64,000 nucleotides of DNA, taken from Hyphomicrobiales bacterium. GTDB lineage: Bacteria; Pseudomonadota; Alphaproteobacteria; Rhizobiales; Beijerinckiaceae. Within the stretch, counting starts at the first letter, position 1, and the number at the start of each line of letters is the position of its first letter. Of this stretch, positions 1 through 9,108 are shown piece after piece. The DNA is taken from positions 54,827 to 118,826 of the forward strand of contig JAIXZO010000003.1 of the NCBI GenBank assembly GCA_027489535.1. Reading direction: 5' to 3'. The notes beneath the pieces are model-generated. The model searched no databases. It was not told where the DNA came from and was given only the letters and a program-made list of their open reading frames with translations. A program made the translations under genes and the position numbers.

Positions 1-12
1 ACGGCACATTCC

Positions 13-1908
13 TCACGCGGTCACTTCGATGGAGAAGGTGCCCACCAGGTCCGCATTGCGCGAGACGGTCTGGGGCGCATAGGGCCGTTGCGGCGCACGC
101 CGGCCCTCCTCCTCGTTCCGGCTGTCGACATCGAAGCCGGACAAAACAAAACCTTCGCGGCCGAGCGCGTCGCGCAGCCCGGCTTCGCCGGATTGCAGCG
201 CGTCCTCGGCCTCGCCGTTGACGGCACGCATGGAGATGCGGACCTTTTGTCCGTCCAGCGCCATGCGAATCACCACCTGCCCGAGATGCGGGGGATAGAG
301 TGAAATGCGGACTTCGTCGCGGCCCTGCCGCATCGCGGCCAGAACTTGGCGTTCCACCGCGCGCGATCGCAGATCGGCCATAAGCGCTTCGGCGGCGCGG
401 CTCGCTTCGGGCGCACCCGAACCTGCCGCCGCCTGAACGGTCACGTTGATGCGCTCTGCCGCCTCGAAACGCGGGAGCGGCGCCGGCGGCACGAAGTCGA
501 CGGCGTCGGTCGCCGCAGGTGCCGCGAAGGCCGAGTCGGTCACGTTGCGCGACACGACGGCGGCGTCGGACGAGGCGGCCTCGGCCGCGCGCAGCATGTC
601 CACGAGTTCGGCGGCGATGTCCGGACCGGCTTCGAAAGCCGCACCGTCTTCGGCCGCGATCGGGTTTCCTGATTCACGTCGGCCGTTGAAGTCGAAACCG
701 GCATCCGGAAGGGCCGAGACGGGCTGCGCGGGCCGGTCGAACGCGTCCGAGGCGGCAGGAGAGCCGGCGTCCCGGTCGGAATCGGCAGGTCGGGCGACGG
801 CGGCGACGCTCGCCTTCTTCGTCTTGGAAAGGTCGTCGGAAGCGGCGACGGCCGAGGGTGCCGCAGCGACGGCGGCCGTCGCGGCATCGGCGGGCATCTC
901 GTCGTCGACGACCACGGCCGCACGTTCGGACGCCGTATCCGCAGGTTTGACGCTCGGAGCTTCGGCGGCACCGGGCAGGCTGTCGGGATCCGCGTCGGCA
1001 GGAGGCGCGGCAGAAGTTGCAGCGGATGACGCGGCGCGCGACGGCGCAGCCGCAACGGCAGCATCCGGAACCTCGACGCTTTGCGTCTCTGCGTCTTCGG
1101 CGGGATGATCGGTCTCGGAACCGACGGCCGCGGCCTGCATCAAGGCAGCCGTCTCCGATGCAGCGACATCGCCGCCGGCGACGGTCGCCGGGACCGTCTC
1201 GGGTGCCGTGGCTTCGTCGTCAGGAGATGTATCGGAGCGGACCGCATCGAGATCGGCGACTTCGCCGCTCAGGGCCTTCGAGGTCGACACAGGAACGTCG
1301 CCGCCCGCTTCGACTGCCTGCGCCGGAGCGGCGACGACGACGGGCGGCTGGAATGTCGGGGGCACGACGGGAGTGCCCGCATTTTCGACGGGCGTTTCGA
1401 CGGGAACGTCGTCGAGCGACGGCTGGACCGGAGCCTGCGGCGAGACGAGCATCGCCGTCTCCGCATAGGCCGCCACGTCGTCGAGAGCCTCGACCGGGAT
1501 TTCCAAGACTGCAGGAGCGTCGGCCTCGGCGACGTCCTCGTCGCCGACCTGCAGAGCCGCGACCGTTACCAGAAGAGCGGGACCGAGGTCCGCTGCTTCG
1601 TCGATTTCGGCCGGAGGTGCGGCGGTGACGCCCTTCTCGGCGACCGCGCCTGCGGCGAACAGCGCCGCGATGGTCGCATCGACCGTCGCATCCGGCTCGG
1701 CCGCGTCGACCGAAGCCGTCGCATCGTCCGGCATGACGGCATCGTCCGTCGACAATCCGTCGGCATCGGCCGAAGTCGCGCCCGTCAGCGCCAAAAGGTC
1801 GAACGGAACGCCCGACGCGGAAGGCATCGTCGAACCGACGATGCCCGCATCGCCGATGTCGGACGCGCCTCGGGGCGCCCCCTGTCGAACCGCCGTCGCT
1901 TCAACCAC
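13..1908 (-). CDS. fliK: Flagellar hook-length control protein FliK
   Basis: 631 residues. The first ~480 residues are a low-complexity Ala/Asp/Val/Pro-rich stretch; the last ~130 form the FliK C-terminal domain, with the family motif LYPPHLGQVVIRM. FliK measures hook length and switches export from hook to filament substrates. The start is a GTG at 1906-1908 with GAGAGG eight bases upstream. It is the last visible gene of the fleT-fliEFGHIJ operon, 55 bp after fliJ. The N-terminal part has no recognisable domain, which is normal for this fast-evolving ruler protein. Confidence 0.88.
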   Translation of the reverse strand: MVEATAVRQGAPRGASDIGDAGIVGSTMPSASGVPFDLLALTGATSADADGLSTDDAVMPDDATASVDAAEPDATVDATIAALFAAGAVAEKGVTAAPPAEIDEAADLGPALLVTVAALQVGDEDVAEADAPAVLEIPVEALDDVAAYAETAMLVSPQAPVQPSLDDVPVETPVENAGTPVVPPTFQPPVVVAAPAQAVEAGGDVPVSTSKALSGEVADLDAVRSDTSPDDEATAPETVPATVAGGDVAASETAALMQAAAVGSETDHPAEDAETQSVEVPDAAVAAAPSRAASSAATSAAPPADADPDSLPGAAEAPSVKPADTASERAAVVVDDEMPADAATAAVAAAPSAVAASDDLSKTKKASVAAVARPADSDRDAGSPAASDAFDRPAQPVSALPDAGFDFNGRRESGNPIAAEDGAAFEAGPDIAAELVDMLRAAEAASSDAAVVSRNVTDSAFAAPAATDAVDFVPPAPLPRFEAAERINVTVQAAAGSGAPEASRAAEALMADLRSRAVERQVLAAMRQGRDEVRISLYPPHLGQVVIRMALDGQKVRISMRAVNGEAEDALQSGEAGLRDALGREGFVLSGFDVDSRNEEEGRRAPQRPYAPQTVSRNADLVGTFSIEVTA

Positions 1909-1963
1909 GCTTGCAGCCTCTCGAATTCAATGTCTCGGCCTGTTGCAGCAAGCTTCGTGCCAC

Positions 1964-2374
1964 TCACGGACGGCGGGTCGGCATCAGGGCTTCGCGGATC
2001 GCTTCGCGCTCGGCGGCTTCCTCGGAGCGGGCGCGCAGCGCCTCTTCTTCGAGCTTCTCGATCTGGCGCTTTCGCTCGGCCAACATGCCGGCGATGCGGA
2101 CGCGCTCGGTGTCGAGCACGTCGCGGCGGGCGGTGTCCACCTGCCGTCTTTCGTTGAGGCGCCCGACGATGTCGTTGACGCCCCGATATTCCACGACGCT
2201 CAGGTCGGGCATGCGCAGATGCTCGCGATAGCCGCCTTCGAGCATGCCGACCTGCTCGAGACGCTGGTCGAGACGCGTGATCTCGGTCTGAAGCCGCATG
2301 GCCTCGCGGCGGATCTCGTTCATCTTGATCGTGCGGCTCAGCGTGTAGAGCGTGATCATCCGCGATTTGCTCAC
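1964..2374 (-). CDS. fliJ: Flagellar export chaperone FliJ
   Basis: 136 residues, almost entirely charged helix predicted to form a coiled coil, as expected of FliJ, the stalk-like subunit that works with the FliI ATPase in the flagellar type III export apparatus. The family is poorly conserved, so the call rests on size, coiled-coil composition and position directly after fliI. The chosen start is a GTG at 2372-2374 overlapping the fliI stop (GTGA), which indicates translational coupling; an in-frame ATG five codons later is possible. Confidence 0.8.
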   Translation of the reverse strand: MSKSRMITLYTLSRTIKMNEIRREAMRLQTEITRLDQRLEQVGMLEGGYREHLRMPDLSVVEYRGVNDIVGRLNERRQVDTARRDVLDTERVRIAGMLAERKRQIEKLEEEALRARSEEAAEREAIREALMPTRRP

Positions 2375-3696
2375 GGCATCACCTGCTGCAGCCGGGCCTC
2401 GCTCTCGACGAAGCCGGAGCGTTCGTCGGTCGATTGCGTGATGAAGCCGAGCAGTTGCGGATAGATCTGGAAGGCGGTGTCGAGTTCCGGATCCTGCCCC
2501 TGCTGATAGCCGCCGAGCAGCATCAGATCCCGGTTCTGGTCCCACAGGCTCAGATACCGCCTGAACCGCCGCGCCCGCGCGGCATGGCTCGGCGAGACGC
2601 AGTCGTTCATCGTGCGGCTGATCGAAGCTCCGAGGTCGATGGCGGGATAGATGCCTTGTTCGGCCTGCTTGCGCGACAGCACGATATGGCCGTCCAGAAT
2701 GGCGCGCGCCGCGTCCACGATGGGGTCGTTGGTCGTGTCGTCGCCGTCCGCCAGCACCGTATAGATCGCCGAAATGCCGCCGCCGGTGTCGCCGTCGAGG
2801 CCCGCACGTTCCAGCAATCCGCCGATCAGCGAGATCACCGAAGGCGGATAGCCCTTGGTCGTCGGATGTTCGCCGAGCGCCAGCCCCAATTCGCGCTGCG
2901 CATGCGCCACGCGGGTCAAGGAGTCGACCATCAGCAGCACGTTCTTGCCCTGCGCCCGGAAATATTCGGCATAGGCCGTCGCCCGGTGCACCCCGCGGAT
3001 GCGGAGCACGGGCGAATGATCCGCCGGCACCGCCACCACGATCGTGTGGGCGAAGGACGGCGATTTCGACAGCTCTTCCACGAAGCCCGAAACCTCGCGG
3101 CCGCGCTCGCCGATCAACCCGATCACCACGATGTCGGCCGAGGTGTAGCGGGCGATGGTGGACAGCAGAGACGATTTTCCGACGCCGCTGCCCGCGATGA
3201 TGCCGACGCGCTGGCCGATGCCCACCGTCAGCAGCGCGTTGATCGCGCGCACGCCGGTATCGAGCACATGCTTCACCGGCCTGCGGCGCAGCGGGTTCAC
3301 GCGTTCCCCGCGCAACGGCCACACGTCCGGCAGATGCGGCGGCGGGCCGTCGTCGAGCAGGTTTCCCGCGCCGTCGAACACCCGGCCGAGCAGCCCGTCC
3401 CCGGCCGGCACCACGTCGATGCGGCGCACCGTCTCCACCCGCGCGCCGGCGACCAGATTGGCGCTTCCGCCCGTCAGCACCAGCACGGTGTAGTCGTCGA
3501 GAAAGCCGATCACCTCGGCCGTCGCCCAAGCCCCGCCTTCGCATTCGATGCGGCACTCGTTGCCGACCGGCGCGGGGAAGGCGCTGGCATGCACGATCTG
3601 GCCGTCGAACCGCTTCACGCGTCCGACGGCATGCACGGCGCGCGAGGCGCGTGCGGCGTCGAGGCGGCGGTCGAGGATCGCGCTCGGATCGTACAT
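2371..3696 (-). CDS. fliI: Flagellum-specific export ATPase FliI
   Basis: 441 residues, usual length for FliI/YscN. It is the hexameric F1-like ATPase that drives export of rod, hook and filament subunits at the cytoplasmic base of the flagellum. Walker A is at about residues 168-175 (AGSGVGKS). The motif VIGLIGERGREVSGF and the segment ISLIGGLLERAG are typical of the catalytic core. It begins 4 bp after the fliH stop and overlaps fliJ by 4 bp, so the three are one translational unit. Confidence 0.95.
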   Translation of the reverse strand: MYDPSAILDRRLDAARASRAVHAVGRVKRFDGQIVHASAFPAPVGNECRIECEGGAWATAEVIGFLDDYTVLVLTGGSANLVAGARVETVRRIDVVPAGDGLLGRVFDGAGNLLDDGPPPHLPDVWPLRGERVNPLRRRPVKHVLDTGVRAINALLTVGIGQRVGIIAGSGVGKSSLLSTIARYTSADIVVIGLIGERGREVSGFVEELSKSPSFAHTIVVAVPADHSPVLRIRGVHRATAYAEYFRAQGKNVLLMVDSLTRVAHAQRELGLALGEHPTTKGYPPSVISLIGGLLERAGLDGDTGGGISAIYTVLADGDDTTNDPIVDAARAILDGHIVLSRKQAEQGIYPAIDLGASISRTMNDCVSPSHAARARRFRRYLSLWDQNRDLMLLGGYQQGQDPELDTAFQIYPQLLGFITQSTDERSGFVESEARLQQVMP

Positions 3697-3700
3697 CCGG

Positions 3701-4480
3701 CTACTCCGGCACGCCGTCGAGATGCGGGGAGTCCTGATATTCGAGATCGCGCGAGATCAGGCGGAATGCGCCGGCAGGCACGTCGTGATCCTCGATCACC
3801 CTGATCGTCGCGAACAGCGGATCGCCCTTCAGCGCGTCGCCCAAGGTGGCGGCGTCGCGTGCGTTCAGAGACAGCGTGAACTCCGCGCCCGAGCGCGTGA
3901 ACAGATCGGCCGAGCGGCGGATGCGCTCCATGAAGCTCTGCGGCATTTCGGCCAGCATCGTCCCGGCGAGGTCCTGCGCGATGCGGCGCACATGACGCGC
4001 CACGACCACCGCATTCGCATCGGCGGCCTCGGCCGCGGCTTCCAGCAGTCCCGCCTCGATGCGGCGGACGGCTTCGAGCGCCTCCTGCAGTTCCGCCCGC
4101 GCGGCGGCGACGCCCTCGTGATAGCCCTTCACGCGGCCTTCCTCGCGCGCATTCTCGATCGCCTGCACGATCTCGTCGGCCGAGGGGCCGTCATGCTGCG
4201 GCGGGGGCGGAGGAGGCGGCGGCAGATGTTCTTCTTCGGCGGCCGGAGCGGGCGCTTCCTGCGCCGCGACGTCCTCCGCCGCGGCCTCTTCGGCCTGCGT
4301 CTCCCCTTCCGGCGTCGGCAAGGACGCGTTCGGGTCGAGGACCGGATATTTCGCCTTCGACCAGGGCACGAACGACGAGTCGCCGTTGCGCACGAGGCTC
4401 GCGGTTTCCTTGTACTCGCCGTCGCGCTTCATCAGCGCGGCGACGTCGCCCGGCTTCAGGCGGCGTTCCGTCTCAGACAT
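3701..4480 (-). CDS. fliH: Flagellar assembly protein FliH
   Basis: 259 residues from the ATG at 4478-4480, which lies inside the last codons of fliG (8 bp overlap). FliH is the peripheral stator that binds and restrains FliI. The N-terminal half is acidic with a poly-Pro run near residue 90; the C-terminal half is the FliH/HrpE-like helical and alpha/beta domain. A longer reading from 4519 would lie further inside fliG and starts with an atypical Arg/Trp-rich sequence, so it was rejected. Identification relies on position between fliG and fliI as well as fold. Confidence 0.82.
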   Translation of the reverse strand: MSETERRLKPGDVAALMKRDGEYKETASLVRNGDSSFVPWSKAKYPVLDPNASLPTPEGETQAEEAAAEDVAAQEAPAPAAEEEHLPPPPPPPPQHDGPSADEIVQAIENAREEGRVKGYHEGVAAARAELQEALEAVRRIEAGLLEAAAEAADANAVVVARHVRRIAQDLAGTMLAEMPQSFMERIRRSADLFTRSGAEFTLSLNARDAATLGDALKGDPLFATIRVIEDHDVPAGAFRLISRDLEYQDSPHLDGVPE

Positions 4481-5519
4481 AATCGTCGCCGCGGCCGGCC
4501 AGCACCATCGTGCCCGCATCCGAGAGGCGGCGCGCGGTCGCGATGATGGCCTTCTGGGCTTCCTGCACCTCGGTCACGCGCATCGGCCCCTTCGCTTCCA
4601 TCTCGTCGATGATGGAGGCGGCGGCGCGCTGCGACATGCAGCCGAGAATCTTGTCGCGCAGGCGCTCGTCCGCGCCCTTGAGCGCGACGGCGAGCTGCTC
4701 GGCTTCGACGTTCCGCATGAGCACGCCGAGGCTCTTGTCGTCGACCATGATGAGGTTTTCGAACACGAACATGCTTTCCTGAATGCTCTGCATCAGGTTC
4801 TTGTCCGCCTTCAGCAGCGACTTCATGATGCGCTGCTCGGTCGCGGTCTGCGTGAAGTTCATGATCTTCGCGGCCGCCTTGATGCCGCCGACCTTCGAGG
4901 CGCGCAGCGACGTGTTCGCCTGGAACTGCATCTGCATCACGCGTTCGAGCTGTTCGATGGCTTCGGGCTGCACGGAGTCGAGCGTCGCGACGCGCTGGAT
5001 CACCTCATGCTGCAGCGCGTCCGGCAGCAGCACCAGCACGTCGGCCGCCACCGCGTAATCGAGATGCGCGATGATGATGCCGATGATCTGCGGATGCTCG
5101 CCCTCGATCATTTCCGCGATCGAGCGCGCGTCCATCCATTGCAGGATGTCGATGCCCTTGGCGCTGTGCGAGGGCGTGATGCGGGTCAGCACGCTGCCCG
5201 CCTTGTCGTCGCCGAGCGCCTTCACCAGCACGCGGCGGATATAGGCGTCCGCGCCCAAGCCGATGCTCGTCTGCGCCTTGATGATCGACAGGAACTCGTC
5301 GAGCACCTGATTGACCGTGCGCTGATCGACGTCGGCCACCGAATACATGGCGCTGCCGAGCTGCTGCACCTCGCGGGGCGAGAGATTCTTCAGGATCTCG
5401 GCGGCCTCGTCCTCGCCCAGCAGGAGCATCAGGATCGCGCATTTCTGCGTTCCCGAGAGCAGCTGATAGCCGCTTTCGAGTTCCTGTTCGGCGACGACTT
5501 CGAGAGCTTGTTCGGCCAT
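4473..5519 (-). CDS. fliG: Flagellar motor switch protein FliG
   Basis: 348 residues, full length. FliG forms the rotor ring that contacts MotA and couples ion flow to torque; it sits on the FliF ring and binds FliM. The N-terminal FliF-binding domain (e.g. GTQKCAILMLLLGEDEAAEI), the middle ARM domain with a HPQIIG motif, and the C-terminal torque helix region with charged residues are all present. It follows fliF by 15 bp and overlaps fliH by 8 bp. Confidence 0.95.
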   Translation of the reverse strand: MAEQALEVVAEQELESGYQLLSGTQKCAILMLLLGEDEAAEILKNLSPREVQQLGSAMYSVADVDQRTVNQVLDEFLSIIKAQTSIGLGADAYIRRVLVKALGDDKAGSVLTRITPSHSAKGIDILQWMDARSIAEMIEGEHPQIIGIIIAHLDYAVAADVLVLLPDALQHEVIQRVATLDSVQPEAIEQLERVMQMQFQANTSLRASKVGGIKAAAKIMNFTQTATEQRIMKSLLKADKNLMQSIQESMFVFENLIMVDDKSLGVLMRNVEAEQLAVALKGADERLRDKILGCMSQRAAASIIDEMEAKGPMRVTEVQEAQKAIIATARRLSDAGTMVLAGRGDDYV

Positions 5520-5534
5520 GACGCAGGACTTTCC

Positions 5535-7244
5535 TCAGGCCAGATCGCGCTGGATCAGAGACTTGAGCACGGCGGTAACGCGATTCGCGTCGTCCCCGAC
5601 CAGCATTCTGATGAGCATGACCTTGTCGTCATAGGTATTTGCAGTGTCAAGCAGCTCGGGCGAGATGCCGGACTTCTTCGGCTTGAGCCGAGCCTTGATG
5701 TCGTCGAGGGTTTCGCCCTCGCGCACTTCGATCGTCTCGCCTTCGCCGGTCAACGGTTCGTCGTTCATCGCCGAATACTCGGCCGTCGTCAGCAGGCGAT
5801 TGAGGAAGGGACGCAGCGCACCGAGCACGATCACGGCCAGGATCAGGAGAACGACGACCTGCTTGATCGCATCTTCCAACCAAGGCGCGTCGTACCAGCT
5901 GCGGGCGGCCATCGGGGCCTCTTCCGCGAAGGACTTCGACATGATGGCGACCTTGTCGCCGCGCGCCGCGTCGAAGCCGACGGCTTCCTGCAGCAACTGC
6001 GTCAGGTGGCCGCGCTCTTCTTCCGAGAGAGGCTTTTCAACCATCACGCCGTTGGCGTCCGCCACCTTGGGCGAGCGCAGCAGCACGGCGACGGAGACGC
6101 GCTTCACTTCGCCGAGAGCGGGCTTGGTCGAGCGGACTTCGCGGCTGACTTCGAAATTGCGCAGCGAGGTGCTGGAGCGGCTGCGGGCGGTGTCGGCTGC
6201 GGCCGCGCCTGCGGCTGCGGGCGGCGTGTTGGTGGCCTGCGGCGCCGGCGGCGGCTGGTTGGCCGTCGCGCCCGGAATGCCGCGCGCCTTGCCGTCGCTC
6301 GATTCCTGCGAGCTTTCCTGCTGGCTGCGAAGCGCTTGCTGGGAAGGATCGAAGAATTCGCGGGTCTGTTCGGTGCGCGTGAAGTCCATCTCCACGTTCA
6401 CTTCGGTATTGACGTTGCCGAGGCCGATCACCGGGTTCAGCAGGTTCATCACCCGCTCGCGCAGGATCTTCTCCACGCGCATCTTGTGCTCGAGCTTCTG
6501 AGCGGTCAGGCCCAGCTCCGTGTCGCGCTGCGGCTGCGTCAGAAGGCTGCCGAACTGGTCCACCACCGTCACGTTCGCGACGGGCAGGAACGGCACGCTG
6601 GAGCTGACGAGGTGCACGACGGACTGAACCTGTCCGTTGGACAGGCTGCGGCCGGGCGAAAGCTTGAGGAACACCGAGGCGGTCGGCGGCGACTGATCGC
6701 GCACGAAGGCGGAGCGTTCCGGAACGGCGAGATGGACCCGCGCGCCTTCGACGTCGCGGATCTCCATGATCGACCGGGCGAGTTCGGTTTCCTGCGCCTG
6801 CTTCAGCTTCGCCTGCTCGACCGACCGGCTGGTGCCCATCGGGAGCTGCGTCAGGAGCTCGTAGCCGCTGACGGACGCTTTCGGCAATCCGCTCGCGGCG
6901 AGCAGCATCTTGGCGCGGTGGAAATCGGTGCGCGGCACGCTGACCTGACCCGTCGCCGAGTCGAGATGCGCCTTCACGCCCTGATCGTTGAGCTGCTGCA
7001 GGACCTGCGCCTTGTCCTCTTCACCGAGCTTGGGGAACAGCGTGACCATCGCGGGTTCGCGCAGCATCAGGATGAGCACGAGGCCGAGCAGGATCACCAT
7101 CGACACGAGGATCATCGGCGCCGAGCGCACGAGCGCCGGCTGCCGGATGAACGCGTTGAAGGACGACATCGCCTGAAGGGCGCGTCCGCCCGCGGGGCTC
7201 ATCGAACCCGTCTGCGGCAGGGACATCACGTCGGTATCGGCCAT
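5535..7244 (-). CDS. fliF: Flagellar MS-ring protein FliF
   Basis: 569 residues. FliF builds the membrane-embedded MS ring on which the motor and export gate assemble. Two membrane segments are visible, at about residues 43-62 and 463-481, flanking a periplasmic ring-building region with the motif TSRSVEQAKLKQAQETELAR. The C-terminal tail after the second membrane segment is the FliG-binding part. A Pro/Ala-rich insertion near residues 325-355 is disordered. The ATG at 7242-7244 has GGAG at a good distance. Confidence 0.95.
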   Translation of the reverse strand: MADTDVMSLPQTGSMSPAGGRALQAMSSFNAFIRQPALVRSAPMILVSMVILLGLVLILMLREPAMVTLFPKLGEEDKAQVLQQLNDQGVKAHLDSATGQVSVPRTDFHRAKMLLAASGLPKASVSGYELLTQLPMGTSRSVEQAKLKQAQETELARSIMEIRDVEGARVHLAVPERSAFVRDQSPPTASVFLKLSPGRSLSNGQVQSVVHLVSSSVPFLPVANVTVVDQFGSLLTQPQRDTELGLTAQKLEHKMRVEKILRERVMNLLNPVIGLGNVNTEVNVEMDFTRTEQTREFFDPSQQALRSQQESSQESSDGKARGIPGATANQPPPAPQATNTPPAAAGAAAADTARSRSSTSLRNFEVSREVRSTKPALGEVKRVSVAVLLRSPKVADANGVMVEKPLSEEERGHLTQLLQEAVGFDAARGDKVAIMSKSFAEEAPMAARSWYDAPWLEDAIKQVVVLLILAVIVLGALRPFLNRLLTTAEYSAMNDEPLTGEGETIEVREGETLDDIKARLKPKKSGISPELLDTANTYDDKVMLIRMLVGDDANRVTAVLKSLIQRDLA

Positions 7245-7292
7245 GGTCTGAACTCCGGATCACTCGTTGCAGGACAAAAGACGCTCGGGGCG

Positions 7293-7595
7293 TCAGACCG
7301 GCATCGAGACGATATCCTTGTAAGCGCTGAGCAATTTGTTGCGGATCTGCATGGTCGCTTCGAAGGCGATCGAGGATTTCTCGCGGGCCAGCATCACCTT
7401 GGTGACGTCGACCTCTTCGCCGGCTTCGAAGGCCTGCGTGATGCGCGAGGACTCGTTCTGCATCTTCGCGACTTCGTTGACGGCGTTTTTCATCTGCGAC
7501 GCGAAGCCGACGTCCGGCTGGCCCTGCGGCTTCAGCTTGGATACGGCGCGGCCCAGAATGTCGCCGGCAAGGCCGGTGGGGGCGATCATCGTCAT
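7293..7595 (-). CDS. fliE: Flagellar hook-basal body protein FliE
   Basis: 100 residues, typical length. FliE is the adaptor between the MS ring and the proximal rod and is one of the first exported substrates. The C-terminal signature EATMQIRNKLLSAYKDIV is characteristic. The ATG at 7593-7595 has GAGGAG eight bases upstream. It lies 28 bp after the sigma-54 activator gene and 48 bp before fliF, in the same transcription unit. Confidence 0.95.
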   Translation of the reverse strand: MTMIAPTGLAGDILGRAVSKLKPQGQPDVGFASQMKNAVNEVAKMQNESSRITQAFEAGEEVDVTKVMLAREKSSIAFEATMQIRNKLLSAYKDIVSMPV

Positions 7596-7623
7596 CGGAA
7601 AGACTCCTCGTCGATTTCGGCGA

Positions 7624-8796
7624 TCAACCGGCGACGGCTTGCAGCCGGCGCGGCGCTTCCATCCGGGGGACCGGGCGGATCAGCTCGAGCGGATCGATCA
7701 TCAGATGTTCGGGTTCGATGCTGCGGCCGCCGGAGAGGACGAGCGCGCGCTGGAGCACGTTCTCGAGTTCGCGGACATTGCCCGGCCAATCATGGTTTTC
7801 GATCTTGTCGATGGCCGCCTCGTTCAGCGACGGCATGTTCGGGAAACCGCCGACATGCTTGGCGAGGAGGCAGATCGCGATCGGCAGGATGTCGCCGGGG
7901 CGGTCGTTGAGCGACTGCGTGGCGAGGGGGAATACGTTCAGGCGGTAATAAAGGTCCTCGCGGAAACGACCGGCCTTCACCTCGTCCATCATGTAGCGGT
8001 TCGAGGTGGCGATGACGCGGACGTCGACGGGGACGGGCTTGGAACCGCCGAGCGGGGTGACTTCCTTTTCCTGCAGGACGCGCAGGAACTTGGCCTGCAG
8101 ATGCATGGCCATTTCGGAAACTTCGTCGAGCAGCAGCGTGCCGCCGTCGGCGGCGCGGAAGATGCCCTTGTTCGGCTGATGCGCGCCGGTGAAGGCGCCG
8201 CGCTCATATCCGAACAGCACGGCTTCCAGCATCGAGTCCGGCACTGCGGCGCAGTTGACGGCGATGAAGGGCTCGCGCTTGCGGCTCGAAGCGTTGTGCA
8301 GGAATTTCGAGATCACTTCCTTGCCGGTGCCCGTGGGGCCGACCAGCATCACGGTCACGTCGCTCTGGGCCACGCGGCGGGCCAGACGGAGAAGGTTCAA
8401 CGTCTGCGGGTCGCCGGCGGCGGCGCCCTGCTCCTCGTCGACGAAACGGGCCACGACCTCGGCGGCGAAGCGCCAACCGTCGACCGCGGGGGTCACCTTG
8501 AGGACCGAGCCGTTGAACTCGCCCTTCACGGAGAAGGTCTCGCCGGGCTCGTCGAGCACCGCGATCTTCTCGGCCTTGAGATTGCGGCACCAGGTTGCGA
8601 ACCCGGTTCCGTCCTTGGCCAACTGCTTGGCGGCGGTATGGGAGAGAAGCAGGCCGCAGCGCGTCCATGCATCCGTCTTCAACGTGCCGAGGCTCTTCAC
8701 GTCCGAGGTCACGACGTCATAGCCGCGCATGTGCAGGTGGGTGATCCAAGCCTCGCGGTCGGACAATCCGTCGGTCAGGCACAAAACCGTGTTCAT
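7624..8796 (-). CDS. fleT: Sigma-54 activator lacking a DNA-binding domain (FleT-like), first gene of the fli operon
   Basis: 390 residues from the ATG at 8794-8796 (GGAG seven bases upstream). About 130 residues of divergent N-terminal domain without a recognisable phospho-acceptor are followed by an AAA+ sigma-54 interaction domain: Walker A GPTGTGKE at 153-160, GAFTGA at 200-205, and the R-finger region (WPGNVRELENVLQRA). The protein then ends after about 35 residues with no Fis-type helix-turn-helix. This architecture, and its place as first gene before fliEFGHIJ, matches Rhodobacter sphaeroides FleT, which activates only as a hetero-oligomer with FleQ. A longer start at 8922 would place the sigma-54 promoter inside the gene and is rejected. 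Confidence 0.8.
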   Translation of the reverse strand: MNTVLCLTDGLSDREAWITHLHMRGYDVVTSDVKSLGTLKTDAWTRCGLLLSHTAAKQLAKDGTGFATWCRNLKAEKIAVLDEPGETFSVKGEFNGSVLKVTPAVDGWRFAAEVVARFVDEEQGAAAGDPQTLNLLRLARRVAQSDVTVMLVGPTGTGKEVISKFLHNASSRKREPFIAVNCAAVPDSMLEAVLFGYERGAFTGAHQPNKGIFRAADGGTLLLDEVSEMAMHLQAKFLRVLQEKEVTPLGGSKPVPVDVRVIATSNRYMMDEVKAGRFREDLYYRLNVFPLATQSLNDRPGDILPIAICLLAKHVGGFPNMPSLNEAAIDKIENHDWPGNVRELENVLQRALVLSGGRSIEPEHLMIDPLELIRPVPRMEAPRRLQAVAG

Positions 8797-8836
8797 GAGA
8801 GCGCTCCGTTGGTCACTCGTGTTCGGAGGGACAAGA

Positions 8837-8851
8837 GCAACGACCGTGCCG
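8837..8851 (-). promoter_or_regulatory. Sigma-54 (-24/-12) promoter of the fleT-fliEFGHIJK operon
   Basis: On the minus strand the sequence reads CGGCACGGTCGTTGC followed by T. It agrees with the RpoN consensus TGGCACG-N4-TTGC at every fixed position except the first, with the GG and GC elements exactly 12 bp apart. Transcription should begin near 8826, about 30 bases before the fleT ATG. This is a strong match by eye, not a scored search. Confidence 0.85.
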
Positions 8852-8901
8852 ACTTTTGCCGACGCCCCTCCGACGGGGGCCTCCCGGACATCGTTAACGG
8901 G

Positions 8902-8936
8902 GCGTAAACGCTTGTTGCTCAACGGGAATTTTACGC
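8902..8936. promoter_or_regulatory. Inverted repeat, candidate enhancer site for FleQ/FleT
   Basis: GCGTAAA (8902-8908) and its exact reverse complement TTTACGC (8930-8936) are separated by 21 bp. The pair lies about 75-110 bp upstream of the predicted sigma-54 start at ~8826, the usual distance for a sigma-54 activator binding site, and between the two divergent activator genes. No second copy was seen near the other sigma-54 promoter, so the role is conjectural. Confidence 0.35.
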
Positions 8937-9108
8937 TTCCTCAAATCGTCGAAAATGCAGCAATCTGGGGTTACTAAATCGTAATGAACAATATTCCCGG
9001 TTGTGGTGCACGAAACGCGGCCGATTCCCGTCGGGCGTCCTTGAGCATGCCCTTCCCTTGAGTCAAAAAATCGACATGGCCGTGTCGTGATCCTTCGACG
9101 GGCCGGGC

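Noticed and set aside
4386..7910. A 1174-codon open frame on + across fliG and fliF
   Set aside because: It lies antisense to two certain genes, its translation is His/Arg/Leu-rich without any domain, and long antisense frames are expected at this GC content.
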